From the NCBI GenBank assembly GCA_949292785.1, contig CASFBK010000014.1:1-64000 (forward strand): a stretch of 64,000 nt of DNA. Reading direction: 5' to 3'. Shown here piece by piece: positions 1-8,404 of the stretch. Below the pieces are notes generated by a model, which ran no database searches, was not told where the DNA came from, and saw only the letters and a list, made by a program, of their open reading frames with translations. The DNA is from an uncultured Eubacteriales bacterium (GTDB lineage Bacteria > Bacillota > Clostridia > Lachnospirales > Lachnospiraceae). The translations under genes and the position numbers were made by a program. How positions within the stretch are numbered: position 1 is the first letter of the stretch; every line of letters begins with the position of its first letter.

Positions 1-22
1 CGATGGTTAAGCGGCAGCAATA

Positions 23-391
23 CTATGCTTCGCTGCAGGAGGCAGCATAAGGTCGAACATTCTTGAGAAAAAAGTGTAAACCAATATTGACAATATCATT
101 TCGATCCTGTGGGACATCAATCTCCATGCTACCATAACTACTGTTTACCCTTTTGGTCTTATAACCATTGCGATAATCATCACAATCTGAACGTTCAGAC
201 TTGGAATATCCAAGATGTTCATCCATCTCAGCTTCCATCATTTCTTTGATGGTTCCGCCCAGGAGATCCTTAAGGGCATCCTGAATATCCTGTGCGGATT
301 CAATATCATACTCCTCAAGAAGCTGGCGAATAATGTTTCTTTTTCCTTCTGTCATTTGTACCTTGTGTACAGTTTTCTTTTCTCTTGCCAT
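23..391 (-). pseudogene. IS256-family transposase, N-terminal fragment
   Basis: The first roughly 97 residues match the N-terminal region of IS256-type transposases: a basic start, the stretch DLLGGTIKEMMEAEMDEHLG, then a YRNGYKTKRV-like and an IDVPQDR-like block. Full-length family members have about 400 residues with a DDE catalytic core. Here the frame continues after VPQDRN into about 25 unrelated residues and stops at 122, so the whole catalytic domain is missing and the product cannot transpose. The start ATG at 391 is preceded by an AGGAGG-like site (410-403 region on the minus strand). It could still be expressed as a short DNA-binding fragment, but nothing shows that. Confidence 0.8.
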
Positions 392-467
392 AATAATAGG
401 CCTCCTATGATTTAGATTTTATCATAGAAGACCTATTGCTAATACCTATTTACAGAAAAAGTTTCAT
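65..467 (-). mobile_element. Internally deleted IS256-family element (remnant)
   Basis: The segment holds the first part of an IS256-type (mutator) transposase and two candidate ends. The ends share the core TGTAAA: one reads TGTAAA at 75-80 and the other TTTACA at 449-454 on the plus strand. The transposase frame jumps from its N-terminal domain straight into the sequence carrying the left-hand TGTAAA. This suggests that everything from about codon 97 to near the distal end was deleted, which is inference. The right-hand end lies only about 20 bases from the stop codon of the neighbouring CheX-like gene at 474. The match between the ends is short, so the exact borders are uncertain. Confidence 0.5.
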
Positions 468-473
468 ACTCTC

Positions 474-1358
474 TTATTCTCCAAAAACGGAAAGAATAAA
501 ATTAATTCGTCCAAATGGATATACAATTGGAAGCAGGTAAGCAGGTGCGTCCGTAGACAATGTAGTATGCTCCTGTACCATCGGTGGTTCTAACTGCAGT
601 TCAACGGAGTGTTCATTTGACATATTTACTGCATAAAGACCATTGTGAAGATTCAAAAAATCTTCTACGGAAGCCAGAACGTATTCATCAAATTCTGTGA
701 ATTCTTCATCGACATATTTGCAGGCAAAAGCAATAGCGGTCTGTGGCTCCATATCCAATGCAGACAACAGAGAATCCGTTATTTGCTGAGAAACACAGAA
801 GTTAGTAGGAACTTCCGGCATAGGAATAATCTCTAAAGGCGTAAAATCCTCTCCAATAAAACGAACCAGATTATTGAAGAAAAGAGTAAGATATGGAATC
901 ACTTGCTCGGAATCCTGTATGTTTTCTTTGGAACAGAAAGAGGAGAGAAGCTTATTTACCAGTTCCTGTTGTTCTATCGCTAAGTTCAAATCACAGATTT
1001 CATAAGAGGAACGATATTCTGCAACCAGATTTTCCAAATCAACATTGGAAATCCATCCTTTTTCTACTAATACCTGTCCAAGCTTCATGTAATCAGGAAG
1101 CTGAAGTTCTAATAATTCATTGACCTGCTTCTGGGTAAGGTAGCCAAGCTTTACTGCCAGTTCCCCAAAACGTTTGTCATAGTGTGTCTGCATGATATAA
1201 ACATCTTCTACTTCATTTGCTGACATGTATCCGGCATGAATAGCCAAGGTACCGAGCTTTTGATGCGTAGAAGCCTGAATCTTAAGAGCCTCCATTAACT
1301 GTTCTGTGGTAATAATACCTTTGTTGATTAGAAAATTTCCGAAAAACTGTGTGTACAT
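474..1358 (-). CDS. MshEN/CheX-like chemotaxis-associated protein
   Basis: A 294-residue soluble protein. Residues about 1-120 contain two or three copies of a helical repeat (LINKGIITTEQLMEAL, AVKLGYLTQKQVNELLELQ, LVEKGWISNVDLENLV). This pattern is typical of the GspE/MshE N-terminal domain, which in some relatives binds c-di-GMP. Residues about 140-294 resemble the CheX/CheC-type phosphatase fold in length and pattern, but I do not see a clear catalytic ExxN motif. It begins 3 bases after the stop of a CheY-like receiver and has a GGAGATA ribosome site, so the two form one operon. A likely role is acting on, or being controlled by, the phosphorylated receiver, possibly with c-di-GMP input. 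That role is inference. The stop codon lies beside the end of the IS256 remnant, so any native terminator may be lost. Confidence 0.7.
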   Translation of the reverse strand: MYTQFFGNFLINKGIITTEQLMEALKIQASTHQKLGTLAIHAGYMSANEVEDVYIMQTHYDKRFGELAVKLGYLTQKQVNELLELQLPDYMKLGQVLVEKGWISNVDLENLVAEYRSSYEICDLNLAIEQQELVNKLLSSFCSKENIQDSEQVIPYLTLFFNNLVRFIGEDFTPLEIIPMPEVPTNFCVSQQITDSLLSALDMEPQTAIAFACKYVDEEFTEFDEYVLASVEDFLNLHNGLYAVNMSNEHSVELQLEPPMVQEHTTLSTDAPAYLLPIVYPFGRINFILSVFGE

Positions 1359-1361
1359 AAC

Positions 1362-1733
1362 CTATCTCCCTTCAAAACGTTTTTTGACTATTCGCTCAAT
1401 ACTGGAAGAGGAATAAGGCTTTTGGATAAAGTCATGTGCACCTTCCATAATCGCAGCTTTTAATTGTGATTTTGTACCAACGGAAGAAACAATAATAATG
1501 TATGCATCTGGGTCAAACTGACGAATCTCATGTACGGCCTGAACCCCATCCTTTTCAGGCATAACAATGTCTAAAAAGACCAAATCAGGCTTGGATTCCT
1601 TATATACGGAAATCGCCTGCTCGCCATTGGCTGCTTCTAAAAAATTATCATAACCGCATTTTCGAATAATATCCTTTAATTGTTTGCGTGCTAGAATAGA
1701 ATCATCACAAATCAAAATCTTTACGTCCTCCAT
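1362..1733 (-). CDS. CheY-like stand-alone receiver domain protein
   Basis: A single receiver domain of 123 residues with no output domain. The acidic pair is D10-D11, the phospho-acceptor D55 lies in LVFLDIVMP, the Ser/Thr switch is in IIIVSS, and the Lys is in FIQKPY. I chose the ATG at 1733 (MEDVKIL). AAGGAG then sits 11 bases upstream, whereas the GTG nine bases earlier (1742) has that site almost touching it. The gene is the first of a two-gene unit with the CheX-like protein, and a TTGAAA/TAAAAT promoter lies upstream on the minus strand. Stand-alone receivers of this type carry signals to motors or to partner proteins. The CheX-like neighbour is the obvious candidate for dephosphorylating it. 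Confidence 0.85.
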   Translation of the reverse strand: MEDVKILICDDSILARKQLKDIIRKCGYDNFLEAANGEQAISVYKESKPDLVFLDIVMPEKDGVQAVHEIRQFDPDAYIIIVSSVGTKSQLKAAIMEGAHDFIQKPYSSSSIERIVKKRFEGR

Positions 1734-1776
1734 AGTAACCACCGCTCCTTTAGTTTAGTCAATTTATATATACCTA

Positions 1777-1805
1777 ATTTTACACTAAATGTCAGAAAGT
1801 TTCAA
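1777..1805 (-). promoter_or_regulatory. Putative SigA promoter of the receiver/CheX-like operon
   Basis: On the minus strand TTGAAA (1805-1800) is followed by 17 bases and TAAAAT (1782-1777), about 45 bases before the start codon at 1733. It lies back to back with the promoter of the OmpR-type regulator. Confidence 0.5.
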
Positions 1806-1829
1806 TCTTTTCTTTTGTATAAATACTAT

Positions 1830-1857
1830 TTGTAATACTTTTCGACAGTGCTATAAT
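1830..1857 (+). promoter_or_regulatory. Putative SigA promoter of the two-component genes
   Basis: TTGTAA (1830-1835), a 16-base spacer, and a perfect TATAAT (1852-1857). It is followed by an 80-base leader to the response regulator start at 1937. That leader carries the AT-rich stretch GTCACATAATCATCACAC, in which TCACA and ATCATCACAC recur and could be a binding site. Confidence 0.45.
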
Positions 1858-1936
1858 AAAAAAAAGAAAATTTTCAAACCGTCACATAATCATCACACAG
1901 AAACGATATGATGCATTTAGGGAAAGGAGATGGGAC

Positions 1937-2611
1937 ATGAAAAGAATATTAGTGGTAGATGATGAAGAAAAAATTCGCACCATTATTCGGAAATATGGAG
2001 AATATGAAGGGTATGAGATTACAGAAGCAAAGGATGGAGCAGAGGCAGTCCGGATTTGTGAGACGCAGGATTTCGACGTTGTGATTCTTGACGTGATGAT
2101 GCCGGAATCCGACGGCTTTTCTACCTGTCGTGAGATAAAAAAAGGAAAGGATATTCCGGTTATTATGCTCTCTGCAAGAGGGGAAGAATATGATCGTATT
2201 CATGGATTTGAAGTTGGAGTGGATGACTATGTGGTAAAGCCTTTTTCCCCGAAGGAATTAATGATGCGGGTGAAGGTGGTAATCAGCCGTAATCAGGGAA
2301 AGGAAAAGAAGCAGGAACGGGATGTCTTTGTGAAGGAAGGGTTAGAGGTAGACTTTACCGGAAGAACGGTTTCTGTTGACGGAAAGCGGATAGATATGTC
2401 ACCGAGGGAATATGACTTGCTGTTTTATCTGGTCAGAAATCGTAATATTGCCTTAGAGAGGGGAACGCTTATTAATGCGGTATGGGGATATGATTATTAT
2501 GGAGATGAAAGGACGCTGGACACTCATGTAAAGCTTTTGCGCAGCAGTCTTGGAGAGTACCGTAAGTTTTTGGTAACATTAAGAGGGGTGGGATACCGTT
2601 TTGAAGTGTAA
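1937..2611 (+). CDS. OmpR/PhoB-family response regulator
   Basis: 224 residues. The receiver domain spans about 1-117, with the acidic pair D8-D9, phospho-acceptor D52 in VILDVMMP, a Ser in MLSARG and Lys in VVKPF. The winged-helix DNA-binding domain spans about 125-222, with the usual LSPREYDLL-like and RTLDTHVKLLR-like blocks (here MSPREYDLL and RTLDTHVKLLR). The start ATG has AAAGGAGATG upstream. The gene overlaps the next gene, a histidine kinase, by 11 bases, so they are translationally coupled and form a standard two-component system. The target genes and stimulus are not evident; the system may autoregulate. Confidence 0.92.
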   Translation: MKRILVVDDEEKIRTIIRKYGEYEGYEITEAKDGAEAVRICETQDFDVVILDVMMPESDGFSTCREIKKGKDIPVIMLSARGEEYDRIHGFEVGVDDYVVKPFSPKELMMRVKVVISRNQGKEKKQERDVFVKEGLEVDFTGRTVSVDGKRIDMSPREYDLLFYLVRNRNIALERGTLINAVWGYDYYGDERTLDTHVKLLRSSLGEYRKFLVTLRGVGYRFEV

Positions 2612-4118
2612 AAATCGAAAAATCAGGGAAAAAACCAGCATTAAATGGAAGGTCTTTTTATATTTACTAAGTTTTACCGTGGTTTTGCTTGCAATCTTAT
2701 GGGTCTTTCAGATTTGTTACCTGGATACTTTTTATAAGTTTATTAAAAACAGAGAAGCACAAAAGGCATTGACACAGGTCGTGGATATTCTGAAATCAGG
2801 AGAAGAAGATGCAGAGTCAGAAATTGATTATCTTGCGGCAGAAGGAAATCTGTCTGTTTTGGTTACAGATACCGATGGAAATACGATACACAGTGCGGAA
2901 TACATTTTGAATTCCAAAATGAGCACGATTCCCAAAGAAGAATTTGAATGGTATTATGAACAGGCAAAGGAACAGGGAGGAAAAGCCAAAATTGAGTTTG
3001 AAGGGAACCAAAATGTTACGATGCTTTCGAACCAAGAGCAGCCACCACTGCCGGAAGAGGCAAAAAAACTTCCGCCAGAGCGGGAGGATGACTTTTCTCA
3101 GAAACGAGGACAAAAGGCACAGTCTGCTGTTTATGTGGAAATCATGAATGATGGAACGAAAGATATGGTGGTCATGGTAAATTCCCAGCTCACGCCGGTG
3201 GATGCTACCGTAGATACCTTAAGAATCCAGTTTGTATGGATTTCAGTTATTTTGATTTTTCTGTCTTTAATGATCGCATTTTTATTATCCAGAAAAATAT
3301 CAGGTTCTATTATTAAAGTAAATCTTTCTGCAAGGGAACTGGCAAAGGGAAATTATTCTGTAGAATTTTCAGGAAAAGATTACCGCGAAATTGCAGAACT
3401 GTCAGAAACATTGAATTTTGCGGCAAGTGAATTAGAAAAGACAGAAGGCTTCCGAAAGGAACTGCTTGCAAATGTTTCTCATGACCTTAGGACCCCGCTG
3501 ACGATGATTATTGCTTATGCAGAGGGGATGCGGGATTTGCCGGGAGAGAATACACCGGAAAATCTACAAGTGATTATTGATGAATCCCGAAGACTCACCA
3601 ATCTTGTAAATGATATGCTGGACATTTCCAAGCTTCAGGCAGGCGTATTAGAAAAAGAAATCTCTGTATATAATCTGACCGAGAGTATTGAGTCTGTGCT
3701 GGAACGCTATAATAAGCTGAAGGAACAGGATGGATATAGCATTGAATTTCAGTATGAGCAGGAAGTTTGGGTGGAGGCAGACGAATTTAAGATTTTTCAG
3801 GTCATTTATAACTTAATTAATAATGCCATCAATTATACGGGAGCCGATAAGCAGGTTTTGGTGCGTCAGAGGATAAAAGACGATATCGTACGAATTGAGG
3901 TCACAGATACCGGAGCGGGCATTACAAAGGAAGCATTACCTTATGTCTGGGAACGTTATTATAAGGTAGACAAGACCCACAAACGGGCAGTAATGGGCAC
4001 CGGACTGGGACTTTCCATTGTGAAAAATATCCTGATACTTCATGAAGCAGCGTATGGTGTGGAAAGTGAGCAGGGAAAGGGCAGTACCTTTTGGTTTGAA
4101 TTGCCGATTTATCAATAG
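2601..4118 (+). CDS. Membrane sensor histidine kinase
   Basis: 505 residues. The order is: a membrane helix at about 18-38, an extracellular region of about 165 residues with a charged, Pro-rich stretch (PPLPEEAKKLPPE), a second helix at about 207-229, HAMP, and HisKA with VSHDLRTPLTMI. The ATPase domain follows, with N-box YNLINNAINYTG, G1 DTGAGI and G2 GTGLGLSIV. The start used is a TTG inside the end of the regulator gene, which gives the coupled overlap; no better start lies nearby. It phosphorylates the adjacent OmpR-type regulator. The sensor region shows no named domain to me. A terminator follows 45 bases after the stop. Confidence 0.9.
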   Translation: MKCKNRKIREKTSIKWKVFLYLLSFTVVLLAILWVFQICYLDTFYKFIKNREAQKALTQVVDILKSGEEDAESEIDYLAAEGNLSVLVTDTDGNTIHSAEYILNSKMSTIPKEEFEWYYEQAKEQGGKAKIEFEGNQNVTMLSNQEQPPLPEEAKKLPPEREDDFSQKRGQKAQSAVYVEIMNDGTKDMVVMVNSQLTPVDATVDTLRIQFVWISVILIFLSLMIAFLLSRKISGSIIKVNLSARELAKGNYSVEFSGKDYREIAELSETLNFAASELEKTEGFRKELLANVSHDLRTPLTMIIAYAEGMRDLPGENTPENLQVIIDESRRLTNLVNDMLDISKLQAGVLEKEISVYNLTESIESVLERYNKLKEQDGYSIEFQYEQEVWVEADEFKIFQVIYNLINNAINYTGADKQVLVRQRIKDDIVRIEVTDTGAGITKEALPYVWERYYKVDKTHKRAVMGTGLGLSIVKNILILHEAAYGVESEQGKGSTFWFELPIYQ

Positions 4119-4161
4119 TGGATTATGATAGGTAATTGCAACACAATTTCCTATCATATAA

Positions 4162-4197
4162 AAAAGCGAAGAATGCACGGCAGCATTTCTTCGCTTT
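4162..4197. terminator. Bidirectional intrinsic terminator
   Basis: AAAAGCGAAGAATGC pairs with GCATTTCTTCGCTTTT around a short loop, with one bulged base. A-rich and T-rich flanks on both sides serve the kinase gene from the left and the convergent citrate synthase gene from the right. Confidence 0.85.
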
Positions 4198-4208
4198 TGG
4201 TATATTTT

Positions 4209-5573
4209 TTAGCGCTGGTCCATAGGAACATATTCCAGATGTTCCTGAACGTTCTTATAAGCAGGACGCATGATTTTTCCATTGTAATTCAATTCTTCTA
4301 AACGATGTGCGCTCCAGCCGGCAATTCTTGCAATGGCAAAAATCGGTGTATACAGCTCTAATGGCAAGTCCAGCATACTGTAGGCAAAACCGGAGAAGAA
4401 GTCTACATTTGGACTTACGCCCTTGTAAATCTTACGTTCTCTTGCAATGATTTCAGGTGCTAAACGTTCTACGGTAGAATACAGTGCAAATTCATCTTCG
4501 CGGCCCTTTTCCTTAGAAAGACGCTCCACGAAGGAACGGAACAACTCTGCACGAGGGTCGGACAAGGAGTAGACTGCATGCCCCATACCATAGATAAGAC
4601 CGGCATGGTCAAAGGCTTCTTTATGTAAAAGAGCAGTAAGATATGCACCGATTTCCTCTTCGTCATTCCAATCAGTGATATGCTTTTTCATATCATCAAA
4701 CATTTTTACTACCTTGATATTGGCACCACCATGACGAGGTCCTTTTAAAGAACCAAGAGAAGCAGCAATGGCAGAATAAGTATCGGTTCCGGAAGAGGAT
4801 ACCAGATGTGTAGTAAAGGTAGAGTTATTACCGCCGCCGTGCTCCATGTGAAGAATCAGGGCAATATCTAAAAGCTTCGCTTCCAGTGGTGTATATTTGC
4901 TGTCAGGACGCAGGAGATGAAGAATCGTTTCCGCAGTAGAAAGATTCTGGTCCGGCGTGTGGATAAAAAGACTTGCGCCATCGTGATAATGCTTATAAGC
5001 CTGATAGCCATATACGGAAAGTAACGGGAAAAGACTGATTAATTCCAGACATTGACGTAATACATTTGGAATAGAAATATCATCTGCTTTTTCATCATAA
5101 GAGTAAAGCGTGAGGACACTTCGGGCAAGGGTATTCATCATATCCTGGCTTGGTGCCTTCATAATTATATCCCGCACAAAACTGGTAGGAAGTGTACGAT
5201 AGTTGGCAAGAACCTGGCAGAAAGAAGTTAATTCTTCTGAAGTAGGAAGTTTTCCAAATAAAAGAAGATATGTACTTTCCTCGAAACCAAAATGGTTATT
5301 GTCAGATAATCCACGGATAATATCTTTTACGTTATAACCACGGTAATACAGTTCTCCCGGAGCGGGGACTGATTTGCCATCCACCATTTTTGTAGAGCAG
5401 ACATCGGAAATTTCAGTCAATCCAACAAGTACGCCCTTTCCGTTTAAGTCGCGTAAGCCGCGTTTTACATCATATTCCGTAAAAAGCTCTGGATTTATAG
5501 TAGCAGCCTGCCGGCTTAATTCTGCAAAATGTGCAATCTCAGGTGTAATCTCGCAAAAATAATTCGTGTTCAT
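4209..5573 (-). CDS. gltA: Citrate synthase
   Basis: 454 residues. It condenses acetyl-CoA and oxaloacetate to citrate in the cytoplasm. Family blocks are visible: ELYYRGYNVKDIIRGL near the N terminus, LILHMEHGGGNNSTFTTHLV (catalytic His region), GSLKGPRHGGANIKV, GLIYGMGHAVYSLSDPRA, and VDFFSGFAYSMLDLP with the catalytic Asp. I set the start at 5573 (MNTNYF) because AAAGGGG sits 6 bases upstream; the frame extends 7 codons further without such a site. It stands alone, without aconitase or isocitrate dehydrogenase nearby. It probably supplies glutamate synthesis. A methylcitrate synthase role cannot be excluded, but no prp genes are present. Confidence 0.9.
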   Translation of the reverse strand: MNTNYFCEITPEIAHFAELSRQAATINPELFTEYDVKRGLRDLNGKGVLVGLTEISDVCSTKMVDGKSVPAPGELYYRGYNVKDIIRGLSDNNHFGFEESTYLLLFGKLPTSEELTSFCQVLANYRTLPTSFVRDIIMKAPSQDMMNTLARSVLTLYSYDEKADDISIPNVLRQCLELISLFPLLSVYGYQAYKHYHDGASLFIHTPDQNLSTAETILHLLRPDSKYTPLEAKLLDIALILHMEHGGGNNSTFTTHLVSSSGTDTYSAIAASLGSLKGPRHGGANIKVVKMFDDMKKHITDWNDEEEIGAYLTALLHKEAFDHAGLIYGMGHAVYSLSDPRAELFRSFVERLSKEKGREDEFALYSTVERLAPEIIARERKIYKGVSPNVDFFSGFAYSMLDLPLELYTPIFAIARIAGWSAHRLEELNYNGKIMRPAYKNVQEHLEYVPMDQR

Positions 5574-5603
5574 ATAAAACCCCTTTCTGGACATTTTTCA
5601 AGT

Positions 5604-5636
5604 GCAGTGTTAAAGTATTACTAGGAAAAACACTGC
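5604..5636 (-). promoter_or_regulatory. Inverted repeat in the citrate synthase leader
   Basis: GCAGTGTT and AACACTGC form a perfect 8-base inverted repeat 17 bases apart, between the gltA start and a likely extended -10 (TGGTATGAT on the minus strand near 5655). It could be an operator or a leader hairpin; no regulator is evident. Confidence 0.35.
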
Positions 5637-5735
5637 CGATTGATTTATCATACCATATGTATTTATTTCAATACAAGAAAAATAAACAAAATTAATATTT
5701 TTTTTAGAATTAAATTGCAGGAAAGGAAAAAAATT

Positions 5736-6155
5736 ATGGACATTCAGGAACTGATTGCAAAGGCAATCGAAGCAAAGGAATATGCATATGTTCCGTATTC
5801 CCATTTTCGGGTAGGAGCAGCAGTATTGACCGAAAGCGGGAAAGTATATACGGGATGTAATATTGAAAATGTGTCTTACGGTGCAACAAATTGTGCAGAG
5901 CGTACCGCTGTATTCAAGGCGGTTTCGGATGGAGAGCAGGAGTTTAAGGCAATCGTAATAACCGGGGATAACGGAGATTATCTGCCGCCCTGTGGAATCT
6001 GCCGTCAGGTGCTTTCTGAATTTGGGAAAGATTCCATGAAAGTCATTTTGGCAAACAGTACAGAGGACTATAGAGTGACTACACTTTTAGAATTACTTCC
6101 AGGTGCTTTCAGTTCCAAAAACCTGTATCGTCACTCCGGTCACAAGAGGGTTTAA
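5736..6155 (+). CDS. cdd: Cytidine deaminase
   Basis: 139 residues. It hydrolyses cytidine and deoxycytidine to uridine forms in pyrimidine salvage. It has the zinc site of the family: C53 and catalytic E55 in NCAERTA, then C86 and C89 in PPCGICRQ. The substrate-binding VPYSHFRVGAA stretch is at 19-29. I set the start at 5736 (MDIQEL) with AGGAAAGG just upstream; the longer frame starting at 5640 adds an AT-rich, non-conserved segment. The length is typical of the homotetrameric bacterial type. It is divergent from citrate synthase and appears monocistronic. Confidence 0.93.
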   Translation: MDIQELIAKAIEAKEYAYVPYSHFRVGAAVLTESGKVYTGCNIENVSYGATNCAERTAVFKAVSDGEQEFKAIVITGDNGDYLPPCGICRQVLSEFGKDSMKVILANSTEDYRVTTLLELLPGAFSSKNLYRHSGHKRV

Positions 6156-6272
6156 AACTGCTTTCTGCCATAATAAGGATAATAATTTTGTTGATTTTTT
6201 AACATAAATGATATATACTATCCAAAGAATGTGTTTACAACCCATTTCTGTGCAAAAATATAGGAGTTTGCA

Positions 6273-6301
6273 TTGACAGGCTTACCTATATTATGTTATA
6301 T
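6273..6301 (+). promoter_or_regulatory. Promoter of pckA
   Basis: A perfect TTGACA (6273-6278), a 17-base spacer and TTATAT (6296-6301), about 35 bases before the start codon of PEP carboxykinase, whose AGAGAGGAA ribosome site follows. Confidence 0.7.
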
Positions 6302-6335
6302 AAAATCATAAATTAGGAAGAGAGGAATAGTAAAA

Positions 6336-7940
6336 ATGTCAAAGGTTGATTTAAGCAAGTATGGTATTACCGGAACTACAGAAATCGTTTACAACCCTTC
6401 TTACGACGTATTGTTTGAAGAAGAGACGAGACCTGAACTGGAGGGCTATGAGAAAGGACAGGTTAGTGAACTTGGTGCTGTTAATGTAATGACAGGTGTT
6501 TATACCGGTCGTTCTCCTAAGGATAAGTTCATCGTTGTTGATGAGAACTCCAAGGACACTGTATGGTGGACCTCAGATGAGTATAAGAATGATAACCATC
6601 CTGCAACAGAGGAAGCATGGAAAGCATTAAAGGAAATTGCAGTAAACGAGCTTTCTAATAAGAAGCTTTTCGTAGTAGATGCATTTTGTGGAGCTAACAA
6701 GGATACCCGTATGGCAATCCGTTTCATCGTTGAGGTTGCTTGGCAGGCACATTTTGTTACAAACATGTTTATTAAGCCAACCGCGGAAGAGCTTGAAAAC
6801 TTCGAGCCGGATTTCGTTGTATACAATGCTTCTAAGGCAAAGGTTGAAAACTACAAGGAGTTAGGTCTGAACTCAGAAACAGCAGTTGTATTTAATATTA
6901 CAAGCCGTGAGCAGGTTATTATTAACACATGGTACGGCGGAGAAATGAAGAAGGGTATGTTCTCCATGATGAACTACTATCTTCCATTAAAGGGTATGGC
7001 TTCCATGCACTGTTCCGCTAACACAGATATGAACGGTGAAAATACAGCTATTTTCTTCGGTCTTTCCGGAACAGGTAAGACAACACTTTCTACCGACCCT
7101 AAGCGTCTTCTCATTGGTGATGACGAGCATGGCTGGGATGATAATGGTGTATTTAACTTTGAAGGCGGATGCTATGCAAAGGTAATTGACCTTGATAAGG
7201 AATCTGAGCCGGATATTTACAATGCAATTAAGAAGAACGCGCTTCTTGAGAATGTAACATTGGATAAAGATGGAAAGATTGATTTTAAAGATAAGAGCGT
7301 AACAGAGAACACTCGTGTTTCTTATCCAATCGACCACATTGAGAATATTGTTCGTCCGGTTTCCTCTGCACCGGCTGCAAAGAATGTAATATTCCTTTCC
7401 GCAGATGCATTTGGAGTACTTCCACCAGTATCTGTTCTTACACCGGAGCAGACACAGTATTATTTCCTTTCCGGATTTACTGCTAAGCTTGCTGGTACAG
7501 AGCGTGGTATTACAGAGCCTACACCTACATTCTCTGCTTGCTTTGGTCAGGCTTTCCTTGAACTTCATCCAACAAAGTATGCAGAAGAGCTTGTGAAGAA
7601 GATGCAGCAGAGCGGCGCTAAGGCTTACCTTGTAAATACAGGATGGAATGGAACCGGAAAGCGTATTTCTATTAAGGATACCCGTGGTATCATCGATGCA
7701 ATCCTGAATGGTGATATTAAGAATGCTCCAACAAAGAAGATTCCATACTTCAATTTTGAGGTACCAACAGAGCTTCCAGGCGTAGATGCTAATATTCTTG
7801 ACCCACGCGATACATACGCGGATGCTTCTGAGTGGGATGAAAAGGCTAAGGATTTGGCTGGAAGATTTATTAAGAACTTTGCTAAATACGAAGGAAACGA
7901 GGCTGGTAAGGCTTTAGTTTCAGCTGGTCCACAGTTATAA
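6336..7940 (+). CDS. pckA: Phosphoenolpyruvate carboxykinase (ATP)
   Basis: 534 residues, the usual length for the ATP-dependent enzyme. It interconverts oxaloacetate plus ATP and PEP plus CO2 plus ADP. Visible motifs are [12 protein letters not shown] (substrate site), the P-loop [11 protein letters not shown], and the metal-binding GDDEHGWDD, followed by [10 protein letters not shown] and [11 protein letters not shown]. In anaerobes of this group the enzyme often runs toward oxaloacetate to feed succinate or amino-acid synthesis. With citrate synthase nearby and pyruvate phosphate dikinase at 32 kb it forms the PEP/pyruvate/oxaloacetate node. Its codons are strongly biased, as in highly expressed genes (GGT and CGT are frequent), unlike the flanking genes. 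Confidence 0.96.
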   Translation: MSKVDLSKYGITGTTEIVYNPSYDVLFEEETRPELEGYEKGQVSELGAVNVMTGVYTGRSPKDKFIVVDENSKDTVWWTSDEYKNDNHPATEEAWKALKEIAVNELSNKKLFVVDAFCGANKDTRMAIRFIVEVAWQAHFVTNMFIKPTAEELENFEPDFVVYNASKAKVENYKELGLNSETAVVFNITSREQVIINTWYGGEMKKGMFSMMNYYLPLKGMASMHCSANTDMNGENTAIFFGLSGTGKTTLSTDPKRLLIGDDEHGWDDNGVFNFEGGCYAKVIDLDKESEPDIYNAIKKNALLENVTLDKDGKIDFKDKSVTENTRVSYPIDHIENIVRPVSSAPAAKNVIFLSADAFGVLPPVSVLTPEQTQYYFLSGFTAKLAGTERGITEPTPTFSACFGQAFLELHPTKYAEELVKKMQQSGAKAYLVNTGWNGTGKRISIKDTRGIIDAILNGDIKNAPTKKIPYFNFEVPTELPGVDANILDPRDTYADASEWDEKAKDLAGRFIKNFAKYEGNEAGKALVSAGPQL

Positions 7941-7971
7941 TAAAAAACCAAAAATTGACACGAATTTTGCA

Positions 7972-8000
7972 TTGAAAAATGTGAGATAATAGAGTATAAT
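7972..8000 (+). promoter_or_regulatory. Promoter of the putative 6S RNA
   Basis: TTGAAA (7972-7977), 17 bases, TATAAT (7995-8000). No open frame with a ribosome site follows, so the transcript starting near 8007 should be non-coding. Confidence 0.6.
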
Positions 8001-8006
8001 CATTTT

Positions 8007-8205
8007 AGAAGCAAACGAATGATAAAATGATTCCTGGGATGTTCGATACCCTGTTATTTTGAACCTACATTTACGTTTATGGGATTCCTACATTGCCAAT
8101 TGGATGTCAGGCCGCCGTTTGCAGCGGAAGACAGAAGAGCGGTTGCGGTTACCCACCTAGCATGGGCTAGGCGTCAAAATCACAGGAAACGGCATTTTGG
8201 GGTGA
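8007..8205 (+). ncRNA. ssrS: Probable 6S RNA
   Basis: About 200 bases without a coding frame directly downstream of a good promoter. The two ends pair: AAAATG..TTCCTG at 8024-8036 with CAGGAA..CATTTT at 8183-8198. This leaves a long, interrupted rod with an internal hairpin CCTAG/CTAGG at about 8155-8170. The size, terminal closure and conserved-looking blocks (GGATTCCTACATTG, GCGGTTACCCACCTAG, GCGTCAAAATCACAGG) fit the clostridial 6S RNA, which binds the SigA holoenzyme as an open-promoter mimic. The identification rests on my recollection of the family. Another structured RNA is possible. The 3-prime end could extend to the terminator at 8316-8344. Confidence 0.6.
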
Positions 8206-8315
8206 ACTCAAATGAAAATGTATAAGATAACCTATACAAAAGATAGCTTGCGCACGAGTTACAAAGGAATTTGCAAAAGTACGAAAGTATAATACAAAAA
8301 GATAAAATACAAAAG

Positions 8316-8344
8316 AAAGAGGCTGCTTTTTAAGCAGCCTCTTT
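8316..8344 (+). terminator. Intrinsic terminator
   Basis: A perfect 13-base-pair hairpin, AAAGAGGCTGCTT/AAGCAGCCTCTTT, around a 3-base loop. It ends any transcript from the RNA gene before spoIID. Downstream there is a further small palindrome, CCCATG/CATGGG (8364-8380), before the next gene. Confidence 0.75.
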
Positions 8345-8404
8345 ACCGTATAGGAGCTAAATCCCCATGACAGCCATGGGAATGAATCAGGATAGGAAAG
8401 ATAT

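Noticed and set aside
6987..7568. A 193-codon open frame antisense to pckA
   Set aside because: It is a shadow of the strongly biased codons of pckA, has no ribosome site, and its translation is Cys/Leu/Ile-rich without any family pattern.
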